DNA of 64,000 bases from Streptococcus parasanguinis CC87K (GCF_000507765.1 NZ_KI669401.1:434001-498000); one strand, 5' to 3'; shown: positions 28,519-39,511, counted from the stretch's first letter. Notes: a model not told the origin generated them from the sequence alone. A program made the numbers and translations.

Positions 28519-30975
28519 ATGCAGGATAATAATCTAATTGATGTGAATTTAACATCAGAAATGAAGACGAGTTTTATCGATTATGCCATGAGTGTTATCG
28601 TTGCTCGTGCCCTCCCTGATGTTCGTGATGGTTTGAAACCTGTTCACCGTCGTATTTTGTACGGAATGAATGAATTGGGTGTTACCCCAGATAAACCACA
28701 CAAGAAATCAGCCCGTATTACAGGGGATGTTATGGGTAAATACCACCCACACGGAGATTTCTCTATTTATGAAGCCATGGTTCGGATGGCGCAATGGTGG
28801 AGTTATCGCTACATGTTAGTGGATGGTCATGGAAACTTTGGTTCTATGGACGGTGATGGCGCCGCTGCACAACGGTATACAGAAGCCCGTATGAGTAAGA
28901 TTGCTCTTGAAATGTTGCGGGATATCAATAAAAATACAGTAGATTTCGCAGATAACTATGATGCCAGCGAGCGCGAACCTTTGGTCTTACCTGCACGTTT
29001 CCCTAACCTTCTCGTCAATGGTGCTACTGGTATTGCCGTTGGGATGGCAACCAATATTCCTCCTCACAATTTGGGAGAAACCATTGATGCAGTGAAGCTG
29101 ATGATGGATAATCCTGAGGTAACGACCCGTGAACTTATGGAAGTTCTTCCTGGTCCAGATTTTCCGACAGGTGCTTTGGTCATGGGGAAATCAGGTATCC
29201 ACAAAGCCTATGAAACAGGAAAAGGCTCAATTGTTCTTCGTTCTCGTACAGAAATTGAAGTAACTAAGAGTGGCCGTGAACGGATTGTTGTCACTGAGTT
29301 CCCTTATATGGTCAATAAAACCAAGGTTCACGAGCACATCGTTCGCTTGGTGCAAGAAAAACGGATCGAAGGGATTACAGCTGTACGGGATGAATCAAAC
29401 CGTGAAGGGGTTCGTTTTGTGATTGAGGTCCGCCGAGATGCTTCGGCTAACGTTATTTTGAACAACCTCTTTAAGATGACACAAATGCAAACCAATTTTG
29501 GATTCAATATGTTGGCGATCCAAAATGGAGTTCCAAAGATTCTTTCTCTTCGCCAAATTTTAGGTGCTTATATTGAGCACCAGAAAGAAGTGGTGACTCG
29601 ACGGACCATCTTTGATAAAGAAAAAGCGGAAGCACGTGCCCATATCTTAGAAGGTTTGCTCATTGCCTTGGATCACATCGATGAAGTGATACGGATTATC
29701 CGCAATAGCCAGACAGACGCTGAAGCACAAGCTGAATTGATGGCTAAATTCAAGCTTTCTGAACGTCAAAGCCAAGCTATTTTGGACATGCGTCTTCGTC
29801 GTTTGACCGGTTTGGAACGAGACAAGATCCAAAGTGAATACGATGATTTGGTTGCCTTGATTGCTGATTTGGCTGATATTTTGGCGAAACCAGAACGTGT
29901 GGCTACCATCATCAAGGAAGAATTGGAAGAAGTCAAACGCAAGTTTGGCGATGCTCGCCGAACTGAGTTGATGATCGGAGAAGTCCTTTCTCTTGAAGAT
30001 GAGGACTTGATCGAAGAAACAGATGTCTTGATCACCCTTTCTAATAAAGGTTACATCAAACGTTTGGACCAAGCAGAATTCACTGCTCAAAAACGTGGGG
30101 GACGTGGGGTTCAAGGAACTGGTGTCAAAGATGATGATTTTGTCCGTGAACTAGTATCTACGAGCACTCATGATCATTTGCTCTTCTTTACCAATAAGGG
30201 GCGTGTCTATCGTCTGAAAGGTTATGAGATTCCAGAATATGGCCGGACAGCCAAAGGATTGCCAATCGTCAACCTCTTAAAATTGGACGAAGGTGAATCG
30301 ATTCAAACCATTATTAATGTGGAGCAAGATCGCAGTGACGAAGCCTATCTTTTCTTTACGACGCGACAAGGTTTGGTCAAGAGGACCAATGTAGCTGAAT
30401 TTTCAAATATTCGTCAGAACGGTCTCAAAGCTTTGAATCTGCGTGATGAGGATGAATTGATCAATGTCTTTCTTACAGACGGCAATACTGATGTCATTAT
30501 CGGTACCAAATATGGATATTCAGTCCGCTTTAATGAGGCAGTAGTTCGGAATATGGGACGTTCTGCTACAGGTGTACGTGGTGTGAATCTCCGTGATGGA
30601 GACAAGGTTGTTGGGGCGAGTGTTATCACCGACCAGGACGAAGTATTGGTCATTACTGAAAAAGGGTATGGTAAGCGGACGATAGCTGGTGAATACCCAA
30701 CCAAGGGCCGTGGTGGTAAAGGTATCAAAACCGCCAATATTACAGAGAAAAATGGTCCCTTAGCTGGTCTTTTAACCGTTAAAGGGGATGAAGATCTGAT
30801 GATCATTACCGATACCGGAGTTATGATTCGGACAGGTGTGGCTAACATTTCTCAAACGGGGCGTTCGACTCAGGGTGTGAAAGTCATGAGACTGGATCAG
30901 GATGCGAAAATTGTGACCTTTACAACAGTCCAGCCCGATGAAAAAGATGAAGAAGTAGTGGAAGAAAACGAATAG
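28519..30975 (+). CDS. gyrA: DNA gyrase subunit A with Phe at position 81
   Basis: Breaks and rejoins DNA during negative supercoiling. The 818-residue protein has the N-terminal cleavage domain with the active-site Tyr in AQRYTEAR near residue 120, and a C-terminal beta-pinwheel with the gyrase-specific GyrA-box-like QKRGGRGV near residue 530. In the quinolone region the sequence is [12 protein letters not shown]: codon 81 (28759-28761) is TTC, Phe, where susceptible streptococci have Ser; Glu85 is unchanged. Position 114 is Gly, a variant seen in many viridans strains. srtA follows 13 bp downstream, the usual streptococcal order. Confidence 0.97.
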   Translation: MQDNNLIDVNLTSEMKTSFIDYAMSVIVARALPDVRDGLKPVHRRILYGMNELGVTPDKPHKKSARITGDVMGKYHPHGDFSIYEAMVRMAQWWSYRYMLVDGHGNFGSMDGDGAAAQRYTEARMSKIALEMLRDINKNTVDFADNYDASEREPLVLPARFPNLLVNGATGIAVGMATNIPPHNLGETIDAVKLMMDNPEVTTRELMEVLPGPDFPTGALVMGKSGIHKAYETGKGSIVLRSRTEIEVTKSGRERIVVTEFPYMVNKTKVHEHIVRLVQEKRIEGITAVRDESNREGVRFVIEVRRDASANVILNNLFKMTQMQTNFGFNMLAIQNGVPKILSLRQILGAYIEHQKEVVTRRTIFDKEKAEARAHILEGLLIALDHIDEVIRIIRNSQTDAEAQAELMAKFKLSERQSQAILDMRLRRLTGLERDKIQSEYDDLVALIADLADILAKPERVATIIKEELEEVKRKFGDARRTELMIGEVLSLEDEDLIEETDVLITLSNKGYIKRLDQAEFTAQKRGGRGVQGTGVKDDDFVRELVSTSTHDHLLFFTNKGRVYRLKGYEIPEYGRTAKGLPIVNLLKLDEGESIQTIINVEQDRSDEAYLFFTTRQGLVKRTNVAEFSNIRQNGLKALNLRDEDELINVFLTDGNTDVIIGTKYGYSVRFNEAVVRNMGRSATGVRGVNLRDGDKVVGASVITDQDEVLVITEKGYGKRTIAGEYPTKGRGGKGIKTANITEKNGPLAGLLTVKGDEDLMIITDTGVMIRTGVANISQTGRSTQGVKVMRLDQDAKIVTFTTVQPDEKDEEVVEENE

Positions 30976-30988
30976 ATAAGGGGACAGC

Positions 30989-31732
30989 ATGTCACGCAAA
31001 AGAAAAAAGAAAAAGAGTTTACGTAATACTCTTATCAACATCGTTGCAACACTTTTGATTATTCTCTCGCTTCTCTTAATTTTCAATGCTCCGATCCGCA
31101 ATATGATCATGGTTTGGCATACCAACCAATACCAGGTTAGCAAGGTCGATAAAAAGACTATTGATAAAAACAAAGAAGTGAAGACGAGCTTTGATTTCCA
31201 ACATGTCCAGTCACTCTCGACGGAGGCCGTTATCAATGCCCAATGGCAGGCTCAAAAACTTCCTGTAATTGGGGGAATTTCGATTCCTGAATTGAACATG
31301 AACCTTCCAATTTTTAAAGGACTCGAAAACGTAGCCCTTTACTATGGAGCAGGGACTATGAAGGAAAACCAAGTCATGGGACAAGGCAATTATTCTCTTG
31401 CTAGTCACCACGTATTTGGCCTTACTGGAGCAAATGCCATGCTGTTCTCACCATTAGAGAAAGCCAAGGCTGGTATGAAGATCTACATCACGGACAAAGA
31501 AAAGATCTATACTTATGTCATCTCGTCTGTTGAGACAGTGACTCCAGACCGTATAGATGTCATTCAAGATCGTGAAGGTGTTAATGAAATCACCTTGGTG
31601 ACCTGTGAGGATGCTGCAGCGACTTACCGGACAATTGTAAAAGGAAATTTGGAAACCTCTGTTGACTATGACAAGGCTCCAAAAGACATCCTGGATTCAT
31701 TCAGCAAGTCTTATAATCAAATGCAACTTTAA
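30989..31732 (+). CDS. srtA: class A sortase (housekeeping)
   Basis: Membrane transpeptidase that anchors LPXTG proteins to the cell wall. The 247-residue protein has a very basic start, one membrane helix at about residues 16-35 and the extracellular sortase domain. The catalytic His is in SHHVFG near residue 140, Cys in TLVTCEDAAA near residue 206 and Arg in ATYRTIVKG near residue 214. Location right after gyrA identifies the housekeeping SrtA. A terminator-like hairpin follows. Confidence 0.95.
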   Translation: MSRKRKKKKSLRNTLINIVATLLIILSLLLIFNAPIRNMIMVWHTNQYQVSKVDKKTIDKNKEVKTSFDFQHVQSLSTEAVINAQWQAQKLPVIGGISIPELNMNLPIFKGLENVALYYGAGTMKENQVMGQGNYSLASHHVFGLTGANAMLFSPLEKAKAGMKIYITDKEKIYTYVISSVETVTPDRIDVIQDREGVNEITLVTCEDAAATYRTIVKGNLETSVDYDKAPKDILDSFSKSYNQMQL

Positions 31733-31739
31733 GAAAATA

Positions 31740-31770
31740 AAGCCCGAGACAGAAATGTCTGGGCCTTTTC
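31740..31770 (+). terminator. Rho-independent terminator after srtA
   Basis: AGCCCGAGACA, GAAA loop and TGTCTGGGCC followed by TTTTCT, with a one-base bulge in the stem. Confidence 0.7.
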
Positions 31771-31902
31771 TATGTAGGAGGCTGGGAGAAATTCTTGTAA
31801 AATTGTAAGAGATTGGTAATATAATGTAAGGAACTTGTCATAATATTAAGGGAAAATCGGTATATAATAAGAGGAGAAAGAGTATGATAAGGAGGTAGAA
31901 TA

Positions 31903-32181
31903 GTGACGAAAGAGCGAATTTATCATCTCTTGCATCATTTCTATAATCTCTTAATAAATGATTTTCCACGAAATGGATTAATTACGAAAGGAATCTACGA
32001 AGTAGAGCAAGTCTACCAAACCTTAGAAGCCATTCCTCAGAGTCAGGAGTACTTGATCCGCTGTGAAATTCAACAGTTTTTAAAGGAGCTTGAACAAGTT
32101 CAAACAGGTTATCAGATCCGCTTTAATAAAGATGAAGTCTTAGTGTTAGATGATTTGAAGCAAGAAATCGCCTGTAAATAA
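31903..32181 (+). CDS. uncharacterised 92-residue protein upstream of radC
   Basis: I do not recognise the family. The protein looks helical and soluble, with HLLHHFYNLL near the start and a charged helical middle (EIQQFLKELEQVQ). It starts with GTG, supported by a strong AAGGAGG site 8 bp upstream. It lies 54 bp before radC and may share its transcript. Confidence 0.65.
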   Translation: MTKERIYHLLHHFYNLLINDFPRNGLITKGIYEVEQVYQTLEAIPQSQEYLIRCEIQQFLKELEQVQTGYQIRFNKDEVLVLDDLKQEIACK

Positions 32182-32235
32182 TGAAAGGTCGTTATTTTCT
32201 CAATTTATTACGAATTAATAAGTGAGGAGGAAATT

Positions 32236-32919
32236 ATGTACGACATATCATTTATTGAACCATCTTTACTTCCTAGGGAGCGCTTGGTTTCTGAAGGGGT
32301 GGATAAGCTAAGTCATCAGGAATTGTTATCCATTCTCTTACGGACAGGCAACAAGCAAAAAAGCGTTTATGAGATTGCACAAGGTCTTTTGAGCTCGGTA
32401 AATAGTTTAAAGGAGTTAGGGCAATTAACCCTAGAGGAGCTACAGGAAATCTCTGGCATTGGGCGAGTGAAGGCCATCGAACTTCAGGCGGTTATTGAGT
32501 TTGGACGAAGGATTCATAAAGATGAATTAATGAGTTCCGAACAAATCATGAGTAGTCAGAAATTGGCTCATAAAATTCAACAGGAAATTGGCCATAAAAA
32601 GCAGGAGCACCTAGTTGCCCTTTATTTGAATACCCAAAATGAAATTATTCATCAACAGACGATATTTATTGGAACAGTGAATCGAAGTATCGCGGAGCCG
32701 CGTGAAATCCTTCATTATGCACTGAAGCACATGGCAACCTCCATTATCTTGGCTCACAATCATCCATCTGGTGCTGTGTTCCCCAGTAAAAATGATGATG
32801 AAGTCACTCATCGAGTCTTAGAAGCCTGTGAAGTAATGGGGTTAACTCTATTGGATCATTTGATTGTATCCGAAGAAAACTACTATAGTTATCGAGAAGA
32901 AACGGATTATTTGGTATAA
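32236..32919 (+). CDS. radC: RadC/JAB-domain protein
   Basis: The 227-residue protein combines an N-terminal helix-hairpin-helix ([14 protein letters not shown] near residue 69) with a C-terminal JAMM metalloprotease-like domain (HNHPSG near residue 175, with the following Asp). Despite its name, a direct role in recombination repair is disputed, and in pneumococcus deletion has little effect. GGAGGAAATT precedes the ATG. The convergent rex gene lies beyond a shared terminator. Confidence 0.9.
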   Translation: MYDISFIEPSLLPRERLVSEGVDKLSHQELLSILLRTGNKQKSVYEIAQGLLSSVNSLKELGQLTLEELQEISGIGRVKAIELQAVIEFGRRIHKDELMSSEQIMSSQKLAHKIQQEIGHKKQEHLVALYLNTQNEIIHQQTIFIGTVNRSIAEPREILHYALKHMATSIILAHNHPSGAVFPSKNDDEVTHRVLEACEVMGLTLLDHLIVSEENYYSYREETDYLV

Positions 32920-32952
32920 AAAAGGTTGGAACCTTCTTGTTCCAACCTTTTT
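32918..32952. terminator. bidirectional terminator between radC and rex
   Basis: AAAAAGGTTGGAA and TTCCAACCTTTTT form a 13-bp stem with T runs on both strands. Confidence 0.88.
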
Positions 32953-32971
32953 GTTATTGAAGTATAAGTCT

Positions 32972-33619
32972 TTATTCTTCGTTTTTACGCATAAAATAAA
33001 GGAGTGTTTGCAATTCACTAGTAAGATCGACATATTGGACGACGACATCCTTAGGGACTGTCAGATGCACTGGCGAGAAACTGAGAATCCCCTTGACACC
33101 TGCATCTACCAAGAGGCTAGCAACTTCTTGAGCCTTAACACTTGGAACAGTTAGAATGGCTGTTTGAATGCCTTCTTGTTTAAGTTTCTCTTTAATAGAT
33201 GAAATACCGTAAATAGGAATTCCGTCTTTACTTTTAGTATTGACCAGTTCGTGATCGTCTAGATCAAACGCCATGACAATTTTCATCTTATTGCGTTCAT
33301 GGAAGCGATAGTTGAGGAGGGCACTTCCCATATTTCCGATCCCAACAATAGCGACATTAGTAATAGCATTGTCATTTAAAAGATCTGCAAAGAAGTTCAT
33401 CAGTTTTTTTACGTCATAACCAAATCCACGTCTTCCTAATTCACCAAAATAAGAAAAATCTCGGCGAACAGTAGCAGAGTCAATCCCAATTGCATCCGCA
33501 ATTTGCTTGGAATTGGCGCGCTCTATTTTTTCAGAGTTAAAGCGTTTAAAAATGCGGTAGTAGAGCGATAAGCGTTTTGCTGTTGCGCGTGGAATTGGAG
33601 TATTTTTATCATGTTTCAC
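32972..33619 (-). CDS. rex: redox-sensing transcriptional repressor Rex
   Basis: Senses the NADH/NAD+ ratio and represses fermentation genes when NAD+ is high. From the GTG at 33619 it has 215 residues: a winged helix ([20 protein letters not shown] near residue 36) and a Rossmann domain ([11 protein letters not shown] near residue 89). There is no in-frame ATG near the family N terminus; GGGAAAGG lies about 10 bp before the GTG, so I choose GTG. Possible targets in this window are ldh and nox, but I found no canonical Rex palindrome. Confidence 0.92.
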   Translation of the reverse strand: MKHDKNTPIPRATAKRLSLYYRIFKRFNSEKIERANSKQIADAIGIDSATVRRDFSYFGELGRRGFGYDVKKLMNFFADLLNDNAITNVAIVGIGNMGSALLNYRFHERNKMKIVMAFDLDDHELVNTKSKDGIPIYGISSIKEKLKQEGIQTAILTVPSVKAQEVASLLVDAGVKGILSFSPVHLTVPKDVVVQYVDLTSELQTLLYFMRKNEE

Positions 33620-33709
33620 AATATCACAACCTTTCCCTCTTATTGTATAGGAAGATTGTGAAAAAATCAACTATCTTGAACGGTTTTTCAAAAATATTTT
33701 TGTCTAAAG

Positions 33710-33750
33710 AAAAAGCTGATGGCGGTGGAGAGTTCCATCAGCATCAGCTT
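33710..33750 (-). terminator. terminator of the prs-nifS unit
   Basis: On the minus strand AAGCTGATG pairs with CATCAGCTT and is followed by TTTTTC. It overlaps the stop codon of the DUF4649 gene. Confidence 0.75.
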
Positions 33751-33964
33751 AGTTTTCAGCTTGTTCTACCTTTTTCAGATAAGCATAGAGCCCATCGACT
33801 CGACCTGTATAGGGAAGCTTTTGTCCCTTATATTCAATGGAAACAATTGAGTAAGAGTCAGGCAAGGTTACACAGCCTGAAAAAGCAAGGATACAAGCCG
33901 CAAGGTCAGTATAAGTAGTCGTTCGTTCTACTTGATAAGCATCGATATAAGTTAGGGTTACCAT
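33749..33964 (-). CDS. DUF4649 small protein
   Basis: From the ATG at 33964 the protein has 71 residues and begins MVTLTYIDAYQVERTTTY, matching the streptococcal DUF4649 family of unknown function. The longer open frame upstream lies inside the preceding gene and is rejected. Its start follows the DUF1831 stop by one base, so it is the last gene of prs-nifS-DUF1831-DUF4649. Confidence 0.75.
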   Translation of the reverse strand: MVTLTYIDAYQVERTTTYTDLAACILAFSGCVTLPDSYSIVSIEYKGQKLPYTGRVDGLYAYLKKVEQAEN

Positions 33965-33965
33965 A

Positions 33966-34313
33966 TTAGACCTCTGTTTTGTTGAAAATTTCTCTTTCGA
34001 CAAGACTATCCATTAGGAAATAAAATTTTTGTTGGATAATGTCATTTTCTGGATTTTTAAAGATATTAACCAGACGAAGTCCAGATTTGTCTGTAATATT
34101 GATTTTAAAACCTGTGAGGTCTTTGTTGAAGATAATTTTAAGCAAGAAGCCTTCACCGCTATTTGGAACAGCTTCAAGCAAACGATTTAATTCGTAATTT
34201 CCAACTTTTGTAACAGCAAATGTATTGTCACGTAAGGTATATTTTTTTACATTTGGGTGTAGACTATAGGTATATTTGCAGTCTTTCAATGAAACACTTG
34301 TTTCAAAAGCCAT
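33966..34313 (-). CDS. DUF1831 protein, NifS-associated
   Basis: The 115-residue protein starts MAFETSVSLKDCKYTYSLHP and matches DUF1831, a small family that follows cysteine desulfurase genes in Lactobacillales. Its constant pairing with nifS suggests a sulfur-transfer-related role, but none is proved. It has an AGGAGAAC ribosome site and lies 9 bp after nifS. Confidence 0.8.
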   Translation of the reverse strand: MAFETSVSLKDCKYTYSLHPNVKKYTLRDNTFAVTKVGNYELNRLLEAVPNSGEGFLLKIIFNKDLTGFKINITDKSGLRLVNIFKNPENDIIQQKFYFLMDSLVEREIFNKTEV

Positions 34314-34322
34314 ATTGTTCTC

Positions 34323-35435
34323 CTATGATAAAATTTCTTTTAGTGTTGCGAGGAAGTCTTGAACTTCCTCTACGGTATTGAGTTCTGAAAAACTAATTCG
34401 AAGGGATTCTTTCAGGCGTGAGCTATTTTTTCCATAGAGTGCCTCTAGGACGTGGCTAGGTTGAACTGTACCAGCGGTACAAGCAGAACCTGTAGAGACA
34501 GAAATTCCAGCAAGATCGAGTCGCATCAATAATACATCATTTTGGACGCCTGGGAAGCCAAGATTCCAAACAAATGGGAGATGATCGTCACTCGCATTTA
34601 CGTAGTAGTCGTAGGTTGCTAAACCATTAACTAGTTCTTGACCGAGTTTTTGAACGTGGTGGAAATTTTCTTCTTGATGAAGTGTGGCTTGCTGAAGCGC
34701 AGTTGCCATCCCGACAATTGAAATGAGATTTTCCGTGCTGGCTCTCATCTTATTTTCCTGATCACCACCATGGATGAGATTATCAAAATCTGGGGCGGCT
34801 GCATAAAGGAAACCGACTCCCTTGGGACCATGGAATTTGTGGGCAGAAGCACTGAGAAAATCAATCCCTAACTCTTCGGGATAGACCGGGACTTTCCCAA
34901 TTGCTTGGACAGCATCAACATGAAAGGCAGCGGGATGATTTTTTAAGAGTTCTCCGATTTCTTTAATCGGTAGAAGATCTCCAGTCTCGTTATTGGCAAA
35001 CATGGTAGAGACAAGAATGGTATCCGGTCTAAGAGCTGCCTTGATATCACTAGCCTGAATACGCCCTTCTCTTGGTTGGACGATCGTGACTTCAAATCCG
35101 AAATGTTCTACAAGGTATTCAATGGGTTCGAGAACCGCATGGTGTTCCAAAGCGGTCGTAATGATGTGTTTGCCATCTGCCTGGTGTTTCAAGCAGTAGC
35201 CTTTTATCACAGTATTATTACTTTCTGATCCACCTGAAGTGAAGAAAATACGATTTGGAAGGGTATGGAGAGATCTAGCAATCTCCTCGCGAGATTCACG
35301 GAGGAGTTTACTAGCCATTCGTCCATGAGCATGAAGACTGGATGGATTTCCAAAGGTTGTCTTCATGGTTTCTGTCATCGCAGTGATGACTTCAGGCAAA
35401 AGGGGAGTTGTTGCGGCATTATCAAAATATATCAC
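34323..35435 (-). CDS. cysteine desulfurase (NifS/IscS family)
   Basis: PLP enzyme that takes sulfur from cysteine for tRNA thiolation or iron-sulfur clusters. The 370 residues show the PLP Lys in SAHKFHGPKGVG near residue 200 and the catalytic Cys in STGSACTAGTVQPS near residue 320. Class V aminotransferase motifs such as FDNAATTP open the protein. It lies 9 bp after prs on the minus strand. It is the NifS-type paralogue rather than SufS, judging by its neighbours (no suf genes). Confidence 0.93.
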   Translation of the reverse strand: MIYFDNAATTPLLPEVITAMTETMKTTFGNPSSLHAHGRMASKLLRESREEIARSLHTLPNRIFFTSGGSESNNTVIKGYCLKHQADGKHIITTALEHHAVLEPIEYLVEHFGFEVTIVQPREGRIQASDIKAALRPDTILVSTMFANNETGDLLPIKEIGELLKNHPAAFHVDAVQAIGKVPVYPEELGIDFLSASAHKFHGPKGVGFLYAAAPDFDNLIHGGDQENKMRASTENLISIVGMATALQQATLHQEENFHHVQKLGQELVNGLATYDYYVNASDDHLPFVWNLGFPGVQNDVLLMRLDLAGISVSTGSACTAGTVQPSHVLEALYGKNSSRLKESLRISFSELNTVEEVQDFLATLKEILS

Positions 35436-35444
35436 ATTCAGACC

Positions 35445-36401
35445 TTATTTCTTGTGGTAGGCAAATAGAGGACTAACAGGTTTTCTTTCTTGAATGCGAA
35501 CAATAGCTTCAGCGATCAGTTCGCTAGCTGTCAGATAGTTAATATTTTTTGGTGTTGGTCCTTTTGGAGCAACAGAATCGGTTACTAAGATTTCTTTGAT
35601 CGGAGCTTGATCTAATAATTCAACAGCACCTTTAACAAATAAACCATGGCTTGAAACAGCATAAATTTCAGTAGCACCATCACGTTCGACGATTTTAGCA
35701 GCCTCTGAGAATGTCTTCCCAGTATTGAGGATATCGTCAATCAAGATTGCTTTTTTGCCTTTGACATCTCCAATAATATAGCCATAATCACGATTCGCAT
35801 CATCTTGCTCGTAATCAATGATCGCAATCGGTGCATCAAGATATTCTGCTAAACTACGAGCTCGTTTAACTCCTGAGTTTTTAGGGCTGACGACAACAAC
35901 ATCTGGACCAGTTAGACCTTTGTTGATGTAGTGCTCTGCAAAAAGTGGAATGGTAAAGAGGTTATCCACGGCAATATCAAAGAAACCTTGGACCTGAACA
36001 GCATGGAGATCGAGTGTGACGACGCGATCCACCCCAGCTTTGACCAACATGTTTGCGACGAGCTTAGCTGTGATTGGTTCGCGAGGAGCAGCAGTTCGGT
36101 CTTGGCGGGCATAGCCAAAATAAGGCATGACCACATTGACGGTGTTTGCGCTAGCCCGTTGGCAAGCATCCACCATGATTAACAATTCCATTAAGTGATT
36201 ATTAACAGGAAAACTGGTTGATTGAATGATATAAATATCATATCCACGAACACTTTCCTCAATATTGACTTGGATTTCACCATCTGAAAACTGACGAGAT
36301 GAAATTTTCCCAAGTGGAACCCCAGCATGATCCGCGATTTTTTGCGCAATCTCTGGGTTTGAATTGAGAGAGAAGAGCTTCATATTTTTTTTATCTGACA
36401 T
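35445..36401 (-). CDS. prs: ribose-phosphate pyrophosphokinase
   Basis: Makes PRPP from ribose-5-phosphate and ATP for nucleotide, His and NAD synthesis. The 318-residue protein has [21 protein letters not shown] ATP loop near residue 98, [12 protein letters not shown] near residue 130 and the PRPP loop [11 protein letters not shown] near residue 222. It is the first gene of a leftward unit with nifS. A second prs paralogue probably exists elsewhere, as is usual in streptococci. Confidence 0.95.
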   Translation of the reverse strand: MSDKKNMKLFSLNSNPEIAQKIADHAGVPLGKISSRQFSDGEIQVNIEESVRGYDIYIIQSTSFPVNNHLMELLIMVDACQRASANTVNVVMPYFGYARQDRTAAPREPITAKLVANMLVKAGVDRVVTLDLHAVQVQGFFDIAVDNLFTIPLFAEHYINKGLTGPDVVVVSPKNSGVKRARSLAEYLDAPIAIIDYEQDDANRDYGYIIGDVKGKKAILIDDILNTGKTFSEAAKIVERDGATEIYAVSSHGLFVKGAVELLDQAPIKEILVTDSVAPKGPTPKNINYLTASELIAEAIVRIQERKPVSPLFAYHKK

Positions 36402-36473
36402 GTGATTCCAACCTCATTTAGATTTTTGATCTTAGCACTATTTTAGCAAAAATTTGCGATAATTTCAGCTTTT

Positions 36474-37031
36474 TTACAATCTTTCCGCTAATCTAGCGAT
36501 TTTATTTTTTGCTGCTTTGTAGACGATTCCATGGTCTGAAATGAACTGATGAAAATTTTCTTCCTGTTCAGCAGTTTCCACCTCAATTTCCAACTCATAA
36601 TCTTCAGTATCTAGATAGAGACTGTGGTCTAGTGCCACCAAGCCTGCAGCTGTTTCTTTTTCGAATCGTTCTGTTGTCAGACTTCCCCAGACAGCAAGTT
36701 GTTCAACTGGGATTCCCTTTGACTCCAAGAGGTTTTTGATTTCTCCATCAGGAAACTGTTGTTGTTGAAGAATCTCATTGGTTTCTTCTGGGCTGAGTGC
36801 TTGATTGTACTCGAAATGGCCAACTGTTTCAGGAACTTTGAGGGTCAATTCCGCTTGATCTGTGAAAGTGCGCACCCGTAAGGCCATTTTTTCCTTGCGG
36901 ATGAGCTGGTCGGGTGTATCGATATAGTGATTGGTTTGGACAACCAATTCTGTATCAGCAAAAAGTGAAAGGAGGGATTGGTATTCCTCCTTGTCTAGCA
37001 AGGTTTTGTATTCAATTTCTAAATGGTTCAT
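36474..37031 (-). CDS. CYTH-domain protein (YjbK-like)
   Basis: From the ATG at 37031 the protein has 185 residues. It opens with HLEIEYKTLL, the ExExK motif of CYTH triphosphate-tunnel enzymes, and has alternating charged strands such as MALRVRTF and ELTLKVPE. Family members hydrolyse inorganic triphosphate or thiamine triphosphate. The divergent neighbour is relQ, the same pairing as yjbK/yjbM in Bacillus. A longer open frame to 37067 lacks family features. Confidence 0.88.
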   Translation of the reverse strand: MNHLEIEYKTLLDKEEYQSLLSLFADTELVVQTNHYIDTPDQLIRKEKMALRVRTFTDQAELTLKVPETVGHFEYNQALSPEETNEILQQQQFPDGEIKNLLESKGIPVEQLAVWGSLTTERFEKETAAGLVALDHSLYLDTEDYELEIEVETAEQEENFHQFISDHGIVYKAAKNKIARLAERL

Positions 37032-37066
37032 TTTGTAGTCCTTTGCTTTTTTTCGAAAGCGATTCA

Positions 37067-37075
37067 TGATATAAT
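37067..37075 (+). promoter_or_regulatory. relQ operon extended -10 promoter
   Basis: TGATATAAT with TATAAT at 37070-37075, 51 bp upstream of the relQ ATG. Confidence 0.6.
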
Positions 37076-37126
37076 AAGAGATGTGTTTATTGTATACAAA
37101 AATGGTTCAGATTACAAGGTGGTAGG

Positions 37127-37798
37127 ATGGCAATTGATTGGGAAAACTTCTTAGATCCTTATATCCAAGCAGTTGGGGAATTAAAAATCAAACTGCGTGG
37201 GATTCGTAAACAATATCGTAAGCAACAAAAGCATTCTCCAATTGAGTTTGTCACTGGCCGTGTCAAACCGATCGAGAGCATCCGAGAAAAGATGATCCGA
37301 AGAAATATCTCTGAAGAAAATCTGGCACAGGATATGCAGGATATTGCAGGTCTTCGCATCATGGTCCAGTTCGTAGACGATGTCGAAGAGATCCTAGAAG
37401 TTTTGAGACAACGGCAGGACATGCGCGTGGTCCAAGAGAGAGATTACATCCGCCACAAGAAATCAAGTGGCTACCGGAGTTACCACGTCGTGGTGGAGTA
37501 TCCAGTCGACACCATTGATGGAAATGAAACAATCTTAGCAGAGATTCAAATTCGGACCTTGTCCATGAATTTTTGGGCAACCATTGAGCACTCGCTCAAT
37601 TATAAATATAAAGGAGACTTTCCAGACGAGATCAAAAAACGCTTAGAGACGACTGCAAACCTGGCTTATCTCTTGGATGAAGAGATGGGGGCAATTCGGG
37701 ATGCGATTCAGGAGGCTCAAGCCCTGTTTGATCCACTTCATCGTAAGTTAAATGATGGCGTTGGAAATAGTGATGACACAGATGAAGACTACAGGTAA
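37127..37798 (+). CDS. relQ: small alarmone synthetase RelQ
   Basis: Synthesises (p)ppGpp from ATP and GDP/GTP. The 223-residue protein has only the RelA/SpoT synthetase domain, without HD hydrolase or TGS/ACT parts: [12 protein letters not shown] near residue 110, and [17 protein letters not shown] near residue 138. Short C-terminal helices mediate tetramer formation in the family. It overlaps nadK by 17 bp in the operon relQ-nadK-rluD-pta, conserved in streptococci. Confidence 0.93.
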   Translation: MAIDWENFLDPYIQAVGELKIKLRGIRKQYRKQQKHSPIEFVTGRVKPIESIREKMIRRNISEENLAQDMQDIAGLRIMVQFVDDVEEILEVLRQRQDMRVVQERDYIRHKKSSGYRSYHVVVEYPVDTIDGNETILAEIQIRTLSMNFWATIEHSLNYKYKGDFPDEIKKRLETTANLAYLLDEEMGAIRDAIQEAQALFDPLHRKLNDGVGNSDDTDEDYR

Positions 37799-38600
37799 AA
37801 AAGTATCCATTATTCGCAATCGCAAGCGTCAAAGTGAAGAGGTTTTTCAGCAGTTGCGCTATAAGCTTAGGAAAAATAATTTTATTTTGACGGAGAAGCA
37901 TCCGGATATTGTGATTTCAATTGGTGGTGATGGGATGTTGCTATCGGCCTTTCACAAGTATGAACACCAGTTGGATCGAGTTCGCTTTGTTGGCGTCCAT
38001 ACCGGACACTTAGGATTTTATACAGATTACTTAGACAGTGAAATCGATAAGCTGGTTGAGAACTTAAAATATGATACTGGTGCTAAGGTTTCCTACCCTA
38101 TTTTGAATGTCAAGATTACTTTTGACAATGGGGAAACCCGTACCATGAGAGCCTTGAACGAAGCGACAATTAAGAGAAGCGACCGGACCATGGTTGCCGA
38201 TCTTAGCATCAATGGGGTTGATTTTGAGCGCTTTAGAGGAGACGGCATTACTGTTTCGACTCCGACAGGAAGTACGGCTTACAACAAATCCTTGGGAGGA
38301 GCAGTCCTTCACCCAACAATTGAGGCGCTGCAGATTGCGGAAATTGCCAGTCTCAACAACCGTGTTTATCGTACCTTGGGTTCTTCTGTTATTGTCCCTA
38401 AAAAGGATAAGATTGAGATTACACCGACGAGACCTGGCTTCCACATTATCTCTGTTGACAATTCAACTTATTCCTATCGCAATATAGCAAAGGTGGAGTA
38501 CCAGATTGACAACCATAAGATCAATTTTGTGGCTAGTTCTAGTCATACCAGCTTCTGGAATCGGGTCAAGGATGCCTTTATCGGAGATGATCGGGAATGA
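37782..38600 (+). CDS. nadK: NAD kinase
   Basis: Phosphorylates NAD to NADP. The start at 37782 gives 272 residues, the streptococcal family length; ATGs at 37752 and 37773 are in frame but less likely. [16 protein letters not shown] near residue 47 is the GGDG site and [15 protein letters not shown] near residue 150 the substrate site. It overlaps relQ and the following pseudouridine synthase gene (4 bp). Confidence 0.94.
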   Translation: MKTTGKKVSIIRNRKRQSEEVFQQLRYKLRKNNFILTEKHPDIVISIGGDGMLLSAFHKYEHQLDRVRFVGVHTGHLGFYTDYLDSEIDKLVENLKYDTGAKVSYPILNVKITFDNGETRTMRALNEATIKRSDRTMVADLSINGVDFERFRGDGITVSTPTGSTAYNKSLGGAVLHPTIEALQIAEIASLNNRVYRTLGSSVIVPKKDKIEITPTRPGFHIISVDNSTYSYRNIAKVEYQIDNHKINFVASSSHTSFWNRVKDAFIGDDRE

Positions 38601-39490
38601 GATTTGAATTCATTGTCGATGAGCATGTCAAGGTCAAGACTTTTCTGAAAAAACACGAGGTTTCTAAAGGCCTTTTAGCTAAGATTAAGTTTCGTGGTGG
38701 CCAAATCCTTGTCAATGGTCGGCCAGAAAATGCTGTTTATTTGTTGGATATTGGGGATCGCTTGGTTATTGACATTCCAGCAGAAGAAGGGTTCGAAACC
38801 CTAAAACCCCTGGATCGGCCTTTGGATATTTTGTTTGAAGATGATCATTTTTTGGTTTTAAACAAACCCTTTGGCATTGCCTCGATTCCAAGTGCGATTC
38901 ATTCCAATACCTTGGCAAACATTGTGAAGGGCTATTATGTAAAACAGGGATATGAGAATCAGCAGGTACATATTGTTACGCGCTTGGATAAGGATACGAG
39001 TGGCGTTATGCTCTTTGCCAAACACGGTTATGCTCATGCTCGTTTAGATAAGCAATTACAGACCAAGACCATTCAGAAACGCTACTATGCCTTGGTTAAG
39101 GGAGAAGGTCAGTTAGATCCTTCTGGAGAGATCATTGCCCCGATTGCGCGTGATGAAGAGTCGATCATTACTCGAAAGGTAGCAAAGGGAGGCAAGTATG
39201 CTCATACTAGCTACCAGGTTGTTCAATCTTTTGGTGATATTCACCTAGTGGATATCCAGTTACACACTGGTCGAACCCATCAGATCCGCGTTCATTTTTC
39301 TCACATTGGTTTTCCGCTTTTGGGAGATGATCTCTATGGCGGAAGCCTAGACGATGGCATTGAGCGCCAGGCCCTCCATTGCCATCGTCTATCCTATTAT
39401 CATCCATTTCTAGAGGAAGAATTGGTCATAGAAAGCCCACTGCCTCCAGATTTTCAAGCTGTTCTAACACAGCTCCAAACAAGTTATTAA
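38597..39490 (+). CDS. RluD-family pseudouridine synthase
   Basis: Converts uridine to pseudouridine in rRNA or tRNA. The 297-residue protein starts with an S4-like region, then the catalytic [14 protein letters not shown] near residue 133, whose Asp is the nucleophile, and [17 protein letters not shown] near residue 224. It belongs to the RluA/RluC/RluD class; the target site is unknown. It overlaps nadK by 4 bp, and pta follows after 21 bp. Confidence 0.92.
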   Translation: MRFEFIVDEHVKVKTFLKKHEVSKGLLAKIKFRGGQILVNGRPENAVYLLDIGDRLVIDIPAEEGFETLKPLDRPLDILFEDDHFLVLNKPFGIASIPSAIHSNTLANIVKGYYVKQGYENQQVHIVTRLDKDTSGVMLFAKHGYAHARLDKQLQTKTIQKRYYALVKGEGQLDPSGEIIAPIARDEESIITRKVAKGGKYAHTSYQVVQSFGDIHLVDIQLHTGRTHQIRVHFSHIGFPLLGDDLYGGSLDDGIERQALHCHRLSYYHPFLEEELVIESPLPPDFQAVLTQLQTSY

Positions 39491-39511
39491 TTATTAAAAG
39501 GAGTAAAACTC

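Noticed and set aside
33600..33665. Rex operator upstream of rex (TTGTGATATTGTGAAAC)
   Set aside because: Only direct half-sites TTGTGA are present; the palindrome TTGTGAAnnnnTTCACAA is not found, so autoregulation is not supported.
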